DNA of 64,000 nt, taken from the NCBI RefSeq assembly GCF_964204645.1, contig NC_134027.1, positions 8,544,485-8,608,484 on the forward strand, written 5' to 3'. This document shows, piece by piece, positions 1 through 12,000 of this stretch. A program made the position numbers and the translations under genes. The stretch comes from Tubulanus polymorphus (Eukaryota; Nemertea; Palaeonemertea; Tubulaniformes; Tubulanidae). The stretch's first letter is position 1, and each line of letters starts with the position of its first letter. The notes under the pieces were generated by a model. The model searched no databases. It saw nothing but the letters and a program-made list of their open reading frames with translations, and was not told the DNA's origin.

Positions 1-3000
1 CAACATGTTCGCGCTGAACAACGTCTCCAGGCTGTCGAAGACAACACCGCGATGACAATCATTCAACTGAAAATACACACAAAAACTGTTGATAAATACA
101 TGAACATGAAGTTAAACTAATGACTCAAGTAAATCTAAGAAATTATAGGTATGGAAATGTTTATACTGTAGGCCAATCATGAGAATTAATGGCTCAGCTT
201 AGTTGTCAATATTACCTGCAGGCGTTCAGCTAACAATTCAACAAGCAAATCTTCAGGAAGAATACAGCTCATAAGACCATTCTCCCCAGTAATGCTAGCA
301 CTGATGCTGAGACGTCGAGCAATTGGTGCGACTAGTGGCGGTGGACTACTCGGTACCTGTATAAATATCAATATGATTGATAAATATCATTCTTAAAGTA
401 TATTAAAAAATTGAAGTGAAAATCTTGCAGCAATTGGACATCTATTCTAAGAATATTGGAAAGAAAGCACCAAGAAAGAGAAATCAGATGATATACCGGG
501 TAATCAGAATTTGCATAAAAACATTAATCTTGGCCTATGAACAATAAAGACCAATCAACTCAAATCAGTACCAGTAATCGGGTGAGAATGTTCAAAGTTT
601 TCAGATTAAAGTGTAAAAGGCTCAAACACCGGTCTCTGGTATGTGGTATAATGACTTTGGATACAAATCTCTATTTGGGTGTATTTGAGAAAAGTGTAGA
701 AAATAAAAGCACATTTTCTTATGTGTGTGGAAATAATGAAAATATAAAACATAATCTACATCTAAAACTACCTCTTTAAGCATGTTATTACGTCGTTTAG
801 ATCTCAACATTTTATGGATTTTTTCCGAAATAGTCATTTTTGCCAAAGATCGGGGTTCCGGTTCGTTAATGTCCGAATGACTCGAACCCGTGATCAAACC
901 ACTGGTCGGAAAATTTAACTTGTGAACGGCATTTTGCAACGGCATAAGGTGGTTGCAGGGAACGGTCGACCGACGCAATGGTCGCACAAGATTTTTGACG
1001 ATTCGGTTAAAATCCACAGACTGCCGAGGTGATATTGTGTCCATGTCTGATGCGAGAGCAAGCTGTTTGCGCGATGATAAACAACGGGATAAAACAAAAG
1101 ATTCGGTAAAAATCATTCAGGTTATACATGCGATTATATAAAAGGTTTCTTCTAATAGGATTAAGACGATCATAAGACATTACATGCTGTGTCACTCAAC
1201 ATACCTGGCTGCCAGTGCCTCCTTCAGCTGATGAGGCCTGATTCATGCCTGTTTTGGCTCCGGTTATAACACTGCTTCCGTGATGTTTGTCTTTGCTTTT
1301 CTGTTCAGAGATAACACTCGTTTTACGATTTGACGCCATACTCTGAACCATCGAGTGCGCAGCGTTTGGTTGTAATCCAGCTACAAGCAAAATGAAATTT
1401 TTACCATACTTTAGATAATGAATTCAATGTATATATGCAGTCATCCCAAAATCTATCAGTTAAACGACCATTTGCCTAACTTACTCTGTCCTTGAGTATG
1501 AGCTGTTAAAGCCTCCACACTCAGACCGCCGGGTGCTCTTTTGTCTCCTTCATCGCCCTCTAAAACTTTCATTTCTTCCGCGCGTCGAGAGGCTTCAGCG
1601 CACATTTCGCGAGCCCGCAGTCCCGCCGGTGTGGCACCATTCGCGATAGCTTCCAAAATAATCCCATCAACGGACAACAGGGCCGCTTCATATCGCTTAG
1701 CCAGGATCACAGCAGTAGCAGTTTTACCTACAAATACAACAAAACTATGATAACAACGCATCCACTCATCGAAAAATTGGTGACTACAACAGCAACTGAT
1801 AGGATTCAATATTCAACACAGATATGAGAGAGCATTTTAAAGATTTTTGGAAAGTAATCTTACCTGACATCGGAGCTCCTTGGACAATGATTGCAATACC
1901 ACGGCGATTACGGGCGGCTTTACCTTCTGGCGATAAATCGATACCAAGATGACGAGCTATCGATGCCGAAACCGGTGTAATCTCTAGTTCACCAACCCCG
2001 ATACTACTCGCCGAGTCTTTGGGTAAACCTAACAATATTAGATTTAGATCATTTTCATTCATTACTTATCATCTAAATGATGGAAATCAAGCAGAGTTTT
2101 TTCTTTATCTTACCATCATCGATATCATCGATGCGAAGATCTTTATCAGATGCCAGAGGAATCGCAGCTGGTTCAGCAGTTGGCTCCCGAGTTGGCGCAG
2201 TCATAATCAGTTGCGGTGGACCACCGGCAGCATCCATCTGATCATCTTCGACGTGTAATGTAGACGGTGCGGCATCAGTCATTTCATCAACTAGAGTGAT
2301 ATCAAACACTACAGGACCATACAAGGGGCAGACAATCTATCTGCTTTCACCTCCCTCAATGTCTAATTTTCAATCCCAGAGACATCGGTAATAAGATAAT
2401 ATGTTAGAATGAAAAGATACTAACTCTCTCGAGCATGTTCTTCCATCTCTTTTCGTGCCTGCTCAGCAGCTTCTTCAGCTTCCCTGCGAGAATTCTCAAT
2501 CTCTTCTAGTTTCTTCATTTGTTCTGTGAACACAGGACGGACAGAAAAATGTTCATTTATGCAAAGTAAGTACTAGGCATCGACGTAATACCGGTAATAG
2601 GGCTAATAACATTCATCGGATGCGTTCTTCAGCATGTTACGTACCATCATAGAAATCGAGCAGCTCTTGGGGTAACTTGTCACCAGCAGCTCGAGGGGGC
2701 AGTAAAATAGTGTTGTATTCATCATATCCTTTCATTAGACGAAGAATCTAAAATTTCAAGCACATTTTTTCAAGCACTGATATATCAATCCAGGTCATAT
2801 ACAATACACCAATATGTAAATTTTTTGCAGAAGGCATCAATTAAACGATAGATACCTTCTCTTCTTCTAGATACAGTCTATCGAATTCTAAGTTATAAAA
2901 CTCTATCGGGAACGGACACGGATTGCGCACTGTAATGTCTTGCTCATCTCCGACGCTGTGAGGTAAAATCGGTCCGAAGTGGACGAGGTTACGATCGAAG

Positions 3001-6000
3001 TCTAGACGCGGCTCGAGACCTTGACCCCGCGCAATCATTAAGATACGTTGACTGCTCTGAGCGATTCTGATCGGCATACGATGCTCGTAGAATTTCTGAA
3101 AGTGTTTGAAAAATGTTGAAGAATGATTCTAGACTGATGAATAGGCCTTCGAACTGATGCAGGGTGGCCACTTTTATTTGACCCGACTTATTCTCTAACA
3201 TGCACGTTGTTTTCCCTGACTTGATCTGCTAAGAATCCAATCAATTAACGCAGTCAAATAATGTTTATTCAAAACTTTTTGATTTTAAGAGCGATCCAGC
3301 CATCACAACAAAATTCCCTAATTTTTAGGTTTTTATCAAATTCCCTGACTATTACCCAACTTAAATTCTTTACTTTTTCATGATTTCCCTGTTCTCCAGG
3401 TAAGTGGCCACCCTGTGATGATGGCCATCAATCATACAAAAGTGAATAATACGAACCTCTTCAGTTGGCATAAATTTGACTTGTACATTGATTCTCTGCC
3501 CGGGCATCAACGATCCGGCCGGAGGCATCATTTCGAACATCTTCGGTTTTGGCGGCTCCGCTTTAATTTTCCGTCTCAAGTGCATCGGCATGGTACGGTC
3601 GACCTTGAATATTTGCAATCAAATAAAACGTTAGAATCAACGCGTCATGAAATATTGACTCTTATTCGAATCAAGTTTCGAGATGCACCTTCTTTTTATT
3701 TTTCTCCACAACGATTGAGCTCCACTCGCAACGGACGTACTTATGGTTGTGAAGCTGAACGGTAATGACCTTACAATCTCCGCACTTCACATCTCCAAAA
3801 TCCAGAGCATCAGTCGATATTTCCATATCGGGCATTGTTACATGAGCACGTAGACGGATACATATTTGAGGACCATTTACGATCTGAAGGAAAAATAAAC
3901 AGGGGTATGTACTGGTTGGTACCGTATATACCGGTATGTCAAGTTACGTAAAGTTGTGGTTCTACAAAAAGTACTTAATACCAGAATCTAGTTCTTTATT
4001 ATTCAGTTGACTTTGAAATGAATTTATCAGAGAGGCCACTTTTATTTGACTTGCTTTTGATTTGACTATTCCCTGACATGTACACGTTTTTTTCCCTGAC
4101 TTGATCAGCAAAGAATCTAATTAATAACTCAAATTCCTCTGACTTTTCAGTTTTTTTTCTACAAAATTCCTTGACTGTCCCCTGATTTCCAGGTAAGTGG
4201 CCAACCTGTTTATTTCAAATCAAATTTGGCTTGCCTTCAGAAGTATGTATGGGAACGTACATTGATTGGTACAACGGTTTCAATCGGTCCTAGCGGCAGA
4301 TTTGCACCTCTCGGATCGAAACTAACGACGAAATCGACCGTCTCGTGGTCGGGAGCACCAGGCAATTGCCGAACGCGATCTAATTCGACGTTAAATCCGT
4401 GGTGATGAAGAGCAGCTCGATCGACGGAAAACGACACCGGACAGAATCCAGTATTCGTAGCGCGCACGATGTGAGCTCTCACAGTGCCAAGAACAACGTA
4501 ACCAAAATCGAGCAAATAATCGGCGAGTCTTGGTCTGAAATAGAAAATCAGAATGACTATATATACCGCAACTATTCACAATTAGCAACATCGGTAAGCT
4601 TCATTTCATAAGATGATCATTACTTTGGCTTTGTCTTCTTTTTGCTTTTCTTCGACTTAGTCTCTTTCTGATTTTCCTGGTCGAACTTTTGTTGCTCATC
4701 ATCGGTGATAACGAGAGTATCGACGTGGCTGAGCTCTTTCTGATTCTGTTCGGCGGTAAATTCTTTAACCATCATTCGCTCGACTTCCATTTGAATCTCT
4801 AACTCTGATGGCAGATGTTCGTGCTAATAAAATATGCATGTAAATGAATGTGTTGAGTTCGTAGAAGATTTAAACATATTTTGTCTTATCCTTGAATATA
4901 ACCACATCAGGGACAATCTCATAGTTGGGCAACTCACAGCCTATGTGTGATAACTAAAATTTAATTTAGATTTAAACTGATATTTCCATATCCTCAATTT
5001 CTATAATTATAGCAAAACCATTAGAAAAAGACCTAAAAATTTAAGTGCATATTATCAACTCACAGGAACCTGAACATCTTCATTGGAATGTCCAACACTG
5101 CGATATGACTGGTTCTGGTCATCTCTCTCTTTTTCGATATTCTTCACGTCTTTACTCAGCACTTCTCGGGCCTCTTTCAGTAGACTACTGTACAATCCTT
5201 CTTCGTCGCCGATCCGCGGTAAATCCAGAGATATTCGCGTAAAAACGCCTTCGCCATACAGATTGACGATATCTGGTTCGAAGTGAGCCACTTGTATCAT
5301 GAAACTCTTATGAAACCTTTCCGGTACGCCAGGAAGAAATTTGATGGTCAAAGTCTGTTGACTGAGAGCCTCGATATATCCCTGAAAAGAAGATATTTAC
5401 AAGGTAAGTCTACTTTTTTCGAATTTGTTGAACAAAACGATATTTTTTACCATTCTAACCGGCACGAATATACTGGTGCTGATTGCTCATATGTTGGTTA
5501 CAGTTAACCAATGGATAGTTCACATTGTGACTATTAAAAGTTCATTGTTACTATGGCATTTATCCACTGGTTAGCTTAAACCAACCTTTGAGCAACTGGT
5601 CTCTGGTGTACAATCATGTACACGAATGATCGTGTACTTACTGAATGTGGTATCATTACAGGAATACCAGGTCTCGGTTTTCCAACCTCTTCGGGGTCAA
5701 TACCCAGAGCAGTGAAGTTGAATCCAACTTTACCGCAGTTAATCAGGGTTATTTCAGCGGATGCAACTTCATCATACATCTACAGACAAGAAAATGCAAG
5801 TTTTATCTAAAAGCTATCAGGGATCAGCAGGTCAAGGGAAGTTTATAAGTGAAATTCAACACCAAAACTAAATTTCCTACTGTTTTGTTCAGCATAATGC
5901 TTGTTAGAATTTCCCATTTTTCCTGATTAACTCATACACCACAATTCTTATATGGCTATCGGATTCTCACTCTCACTTCAGTTCAATACACACTGTTATT

Positions 6001-9000
6001 ATTTACCTGTTTTTCATAGTCGATATCAGTACAGTCAAATCTGTATTCAACAAGTGATGCTTCACCTTTTAGATCAATCTCATATGTCGGTCCACCTTCA
6101 ACCTCGCAAATAGCCTTTGCTTTACTCCAGATGTCGGCATGACCGAAGAATGTCAACGTCACTTGCTCGGTGTCCCCAGGAGCCAAGTGTCCGTACAGGG
6201 GCAATATATCAAATACCTGTATTTAAGAAATGAAAGCATGAAATACAGAATTCTTTTTCCAACAGTTCTTATCAAAGGTGGTTCCTAAAGTACTCACCTC
6301 TTCAACACCAAGTGGAGAAATAAGATCGCGATCTTGTTCTAAGAGTTGTTCCAATATCGGGTTTATTTCTGGTCGTTTGCTGGCAGAGCTAGCCGGACGA
6401 GGAGTCACAATCTGTCCGCTTACACTACGCGATGTCTTTATCAATTCTCCCTCACCCTCTCCAATTGTTTCATCTCGTAATTCATCCTAAAAAAAAATTC
6501 CAATAAGTGATAATTCTACTACTAGTTTCTCAGGCAAACACTGAGGAACGAATCACTGAACTGTGCTTACCTCATTTTTCTCATCTACATCTTTCTCGCT
6601 ATCCTGTTTTTCCTTGCTATCATCTAAACCATCTAGGTCTAGCGTGATCTCTGGTTGACTGACTTCTGAACTTCTCTTCGATCCCATGTGCGTAGCCACT
6701 TCTATGATTTCGACATGTTTTTCTTTAATGGTCGTCGCCCTTGAAGATTTCTCCATCAATTCCTGCGACGCGGGCGGTGAAATTTCCACTTGATCATCGA
6801 CTTTATCTGTGAAAACATTGTCTTCTGTCGAAATGGTAACCATTTTCTCGATCGTTACAGCCTGGCTCGGTTCCTCGGGAGGTGGCAAATCTTCAACATC
6901 ACCGTTAGAAATCTCCAATAACTGAACTGCAGGCGGTTCATCCATAATTATTGGCGATTGACGGACAGCAATTGGTTCATCCCCGATCAGGAATGACCAT
7001 TTATATTTCACATCCATCGGGCTGTTATTCATGATATTGACATATCTGGTGACTTCTGTGTCATTCAGAATGCAACCGAAATCAATGACTTGCTTCTCGA
7101 ATTCCAGATTAGGGAAATACACTTCACCCCTCAGCGCAATATAATCCTTACAAAATATGAAAGACTATATAAGTTTACAAAGCAAAACAAAAGCTGATCT
7201 TGAGTTTATCAATTTCATTATGTTGTAGTCGGTATAAAAGTACAAGTACTATGGAATACAATGAAATTATTGAATAAAATTTTGCCTACCACATGAGGAT
7301 GTTCTTTGTAATTTATGGCCAAAACTTCATCGATCGTGCGGATATGAGAATCATTTTTATAGGCTGGATCAAACTGCACACGCAGGTTCAGCTCTTGTCC
7401 CCTGTCCATGACCAATTCCTAATGAATATTGAGAATACAGTCATATGTTAAAAATATGTCATAAAGTTTCCCCAAAAACAAAACAGTTGCTTAAAAAACT
7501 GCTAATCTTTACCATTTTTGAACATTCAGTACCATCCTGCATCAGTAATTGGAATGGGTAGCTCAATTGGAATTGAGCTGTCAATGGTAGACTGGATACA
7601 TTCTTCAGTAACACATCCCTAGTTTGTACAACTAGTTCATCATGTGGTTTCTGTAAATTGAGTAAATTCAAGTTTTCATTAATCATAGAGAAGACAACAC
7701 ATATCAGTACTGGTACCGGTATATGGAATATGCTAGGCCCTCACAATTCCTAAAATATTCATGAATATATTACCTTATCAATTCTAAAGAACAACTGCTT
7801 TGAAGAGAATTCTAGAAGAGGTGTAATGAAATCCACTTTGATATCAACTTTCTTGATCAATTCCTTGCCGCCTGAACGTCCAATGATCGCATGGCAGATC
7901 ATTCTCTCCTTGACAGACTGCGGACTGTAAAATTTATGTAATCTATTTGACGCGCTGGAAACGATTTCGAGAAAATGAAAGATAGCAAGAACACTGAACT
8001 TACTGGTCGACAATTCCTTCCAATACTGCTTCAATTGTTTCACCAGGGGCCATGTCCATTCGAGAAGGAGTCAGCGTAAAAATCGGCTGAGGCAATGCAG
8101 CTAAAGGTGGTTTATTCTAAAAATAAAATCATTACTTATAAGTGTGAAATTTTGGTTCCCATAATTTTGACTCTTGCCTTCAATTTACCTTAAATTTTAT
8201 GTCTTTTACATTCGGTGGTACCGGATCTTTCTTTGATCGAACCATTGTGAATCCCTCGGTACTCCAAACAAGCTGTTGGTGCCGTCTGCCATTGTTAGTC
8301 ATTTTAAATGTTCTTCGACAGGCGGTGCTCCTGTTAATAGAGTTATGTTTCAATCATTAGTATTAGCTTTCCTCTACATTTGAGGTTGATCGACCAGGGC
8401 TACTAATAAGAAATACATACCCGAAATGTGGGCCGAGATCTAACACTGGACCAAAATCAGGCTCAGAAACAATAGTTGTTCCTTGCCCATAAGCTGTTAC
8501 ATCTATCGTTCTTGACTGACTATCCAGAATATTGATCTGTAACTTGTCATGAAATCTAAAATAGAAACATAGCATCAATTAATTCGAATTTGAACATGCC
8601 CCTTCAATTTATGTACCGGTAGCTAGTTTGAGGATAGAATATGTATGAATGATGAATACCTGACACAATCATTAAGATTAGCAGTGACAGTCAAAATAGC
8701 TGTTTTTTCGGCAGGTATTTCTCCGTCCCTGGGTTCGACAGTCCAGACGGAATATGGACGTAACATATGCGCAGTGAATTTAGCAGCGATCAACGATTCG
8801 TTTGACAAAACAATTGTCTGTGGTGTGTCAGCCAGAACGGGAATAACACCCCAGTCAAGATTCTCAGGCGTAATATGTACCACCGGACCTTCCCCGATAC
8901 AGCTTATGTGAACAGCCTGAAAACAATTACGTACCACAATGATTGATTTTCCTCATTGTAACCATGGCTTAACATCCAGTACCGTTCAAATGAAATGATG

Positions 9001-12000
9001 GGACTGGTAAGAGGAACTTTTGGGGTGGTAAGGTGCCATGATTTGATGACCAGGATTTTTTTACCACTTTCATTTCGACCAGTAAGCAGGTATCATTGGA
9101 CCACCAAATTTACCGCTTACCACCTCATTTGGACAGCACTGTACATCGTTCTGGGAATTAAAGATAGCTGGCTGGTATACTAACCATAGGAGGCTCGGGA
9201 CTTCCAAATATCTGTACATGGGACATAACATCGAGTTCTTCTAGCCCGTGGGCAGCGATCAGCACTGGTACGTCCAATATAGAGTGGGCTTTAATTACTC
9301 CCTAAATGACAAACACTGCTGGTTAACGAGGAGCCCAAAACAAATTCATTCGATTCTGTTTATGAGCTGTGAAGATGATCTACTTACGATAGGTTGTGGA
9401 CTGAAGTACGTAATCGGCGAAAGTGCATCCAGATCTTGCGGCAAAATTTCATACTTAGCCGGTAAATCCGTATCGTTTGAGAGCCTGATTGAATTTTCAT
9501 ATTCATGATTGAGGAAACAGCGTCCGTAGTCGAGTATAGGAGTAAGAATATTGATACTCGGTACAACACAACTGAAAGAGAAATATATGGAAATGTCACC
9601 GAATTCAACTTTAAAAAGATTAATTCAGACGATTTATACCTATGTTACGCATATGACGAGCTGTATAATTCTAGTTCCATTGGTGTACTGGTTAGCACTA
9701 AGAAAACTGGCCATACTGCTCAATACCGACATATGGGGCTATTAGGGCATTTCTCGCAAAAACTTTTACCCAGAAAAATGCAAGTTTTGGCCTCACCGAG
9801 TTCATTAACATCAAACAAAATTTACTGGCATGCTTTAACTGTCACTTCTCATTATGGTAACACCTAATTATCCATAAAGTCAGGTTATATATTTCGCAAC
9901 AGACTCACTTACCGCGCCTGAATTGGTAGGGTCAGTATTTCTTTGCCAACACCAGCCACATCAACGACTAGAGCTAGGTCATATTTTCTGATCGAATTCG
10001 AAACCAGTTCGATTTCGATGTTTTGACTGCTGCGCGGAGACAACATTCCTTTGTCAGGAGTGATCGTGAATTCTTTCGGATTCGAAACTCGTTTTCTAAC
10101 GTCTGTTTCGCTGTGGCTTGAAATCGCGGCGTTCAAACCATCACCGGGAATACGCAAACTGAACGTCATCGGTACTAGAGATGTATTTGACAATACGCAA
10201 CTCTCCTTATATTGAAATCCTGAAAATATGCTGATATTAAAGAACTGTTTCTTACAACGAGCTAAATTCTGACTTTAATCAAACTTACCAAAAGAAATCA
10301 TGCCAAATTTCAGCTTTGGTACATCAAAGTGGAATGTGGGTCCTATGACTGATCCACTGAAATGAAAGAATGATAACATAATAATAATTAATTTGCTTAT
10401 AATACAGTTCAACTCTACAAAAATACAATCATTGCACTTTACATTAGTATACCGGTAGTGTAATAGTACTAATCATTCAAACATTACAGCAGAGTAAAAC
10501 AATAAAGTGTAAAATTTTTTTTTAAATAAAAGGTCTTTATACGCAATTTAAAAATGAAACGGTGGGAACTTCAAAATTTTTTTTGGAATAAAGCATTTCA
10601 TGAAACACAACACAAATATATTGTAACATCTAAGAATGATCATGAACGATTCATTACAGATTGGGGCTGAAATCATTACTGACCTGAATTTGACTTTCGA
10701 TCGCTGTGGGGCGCCGTCAATCTGGAATTCGAACTCCTCTTCGAAATCGCCTAGAATTTCGCTCGAAAACGTCACCAGTATGGCCTGGTGTCCTTCGGGC
10801 ATTACAATACCTTCCGGCGGGTTGAACGAAAACTTCGGCCCGAATATCGTCTTCGGTATGATGACGTTGAAAATGGCGTCGATATCTCCTTTGTTCGCAA
10901 GGACGACCTCGTAGGTATGCATCGAGTTGACGAACACGTTTCCCATGTCTAACTCTTCGAATGAGAACTGGACTTTCGGTCCGATGCCATCGCCGCGTAT
11001 ACGCAGAGGTAATCTCGACTCACGGCCGGTGATGTTACAGAAGACCGTGTTGTTATACGTGATCGCCTCACCGGGTTTGAATATAACATTCACTTCGAGC
11101 GAAGAGTTCGGCCAGATGTCGCCCTCAATCGGGTCGAGTTTGAATACGTCGTCGTTAAACACCATTTTATCATCGGTAACTCTCTAAAATTTTTCAATGA
11201 ATATCATTTAACCAGATCAAAGGGTTTCTCTTGAGTTTCTCAACTGATTAAAAAGCATCTATTAGCAGAATTGGGTCAAAATCAGGTAAATTATCGTCAT
11301 AAGCGATAAATGATCAATTTAGGTACCTTTCGTTTATTCATAAATGTTCGTGTGAGTAAAGAAAGTTTATCTTTCAAAGACGGATTCCATTCGCATTCTT
11401 CTAGAAATCGTTTGGTCTCAACATCTTCAGCAGTTTCCAAGTCTTTGTAGAAACTGTAGAATAATTAACCATACATGTGAAACATTTGGTGGGTCTATGA
11501 AATCGAATAGTCAAAATATGCACAGAAAAACATACTCAGATTTTTGCATATCTTCTTCTTCTTGTGTAGCATACGGTGTCCACTGGAAGTGAGCTATAAC
11601 GTCGCTCCTGTTGGTAATCGTCACCGTACGCTGATTAGCCATGGATATATACGTGTTTTCAATTCGAATCGAGTTCTTATCCAGACGTACATTTGCATCT
11701 TGAGATGCGCCGTACATACCGATATATATGTCTTCACCTTGAAAGGAAAAGACAGTTGAGATTTCAATTCATCGAACAAAAAATAAAGAAGCAAGGAGAC
11801 CAACAAATGAGGCCATTAACCCTTTCAGTGCGTCTAAGCCGCAGTGCTGTGTATAAATTGGTGATGGACTTTGCTAGTACACTGCAGTGCGGTGTATCAA
11901 TGTAATTAGTAATTCTATCTCTTTTTTTATCTCTTATGAAAGATGGCAACACAATAAAATATTAACTAACAATACACCACAGAGCGGTGTGGACACATCA

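Larger units (their letters stand above)
1..4534 (-). other. HYDIN: HYDIN exons 27-39 with P-loop (adenylate-kinase-like) module
   Basis: Exons: 4261-4534, 3689-3883, 3457-3603, 2856-3095, 2645-2747, 2425-2523, 2114-2308, 1864-2064, 1485-1727, 1205-1380, 772-1062, 216-356, 1-66 (cut by the window edge). Exons 3457-3095 carry GQRINVQVKFMPTEE and RIAQSSQRILMIARGQGLEP, hallmark HYDIN sequence. Exon 2425-2523 is a charged coiled coil (EEIENSRREAEEAAEQ). The Walker A motif GAPMSGKT is split by an intron inside its last glycine codon (1864-2064 to 1485-1727) and is followed by LSVDGIILEAIANG, as in the kinase-like insertion known in HYDIN. Right border of 772-1062 is approximate. Confidence 0.88.

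Noticed and set aside
622-771. Open-frame extension beyond HYDIN exon 772-1062
   Set aside because: A good donor (AAAGAG|GTAGTT) at 772 joins in phase to the conserved exon 216-356; the extension has no family similarity.
8990-9160. Possible palindrome with GGTAAG/CTTACC words in a HYDIN intron
   Set aside because: Arms match only loosely and no second copy was found in the window.
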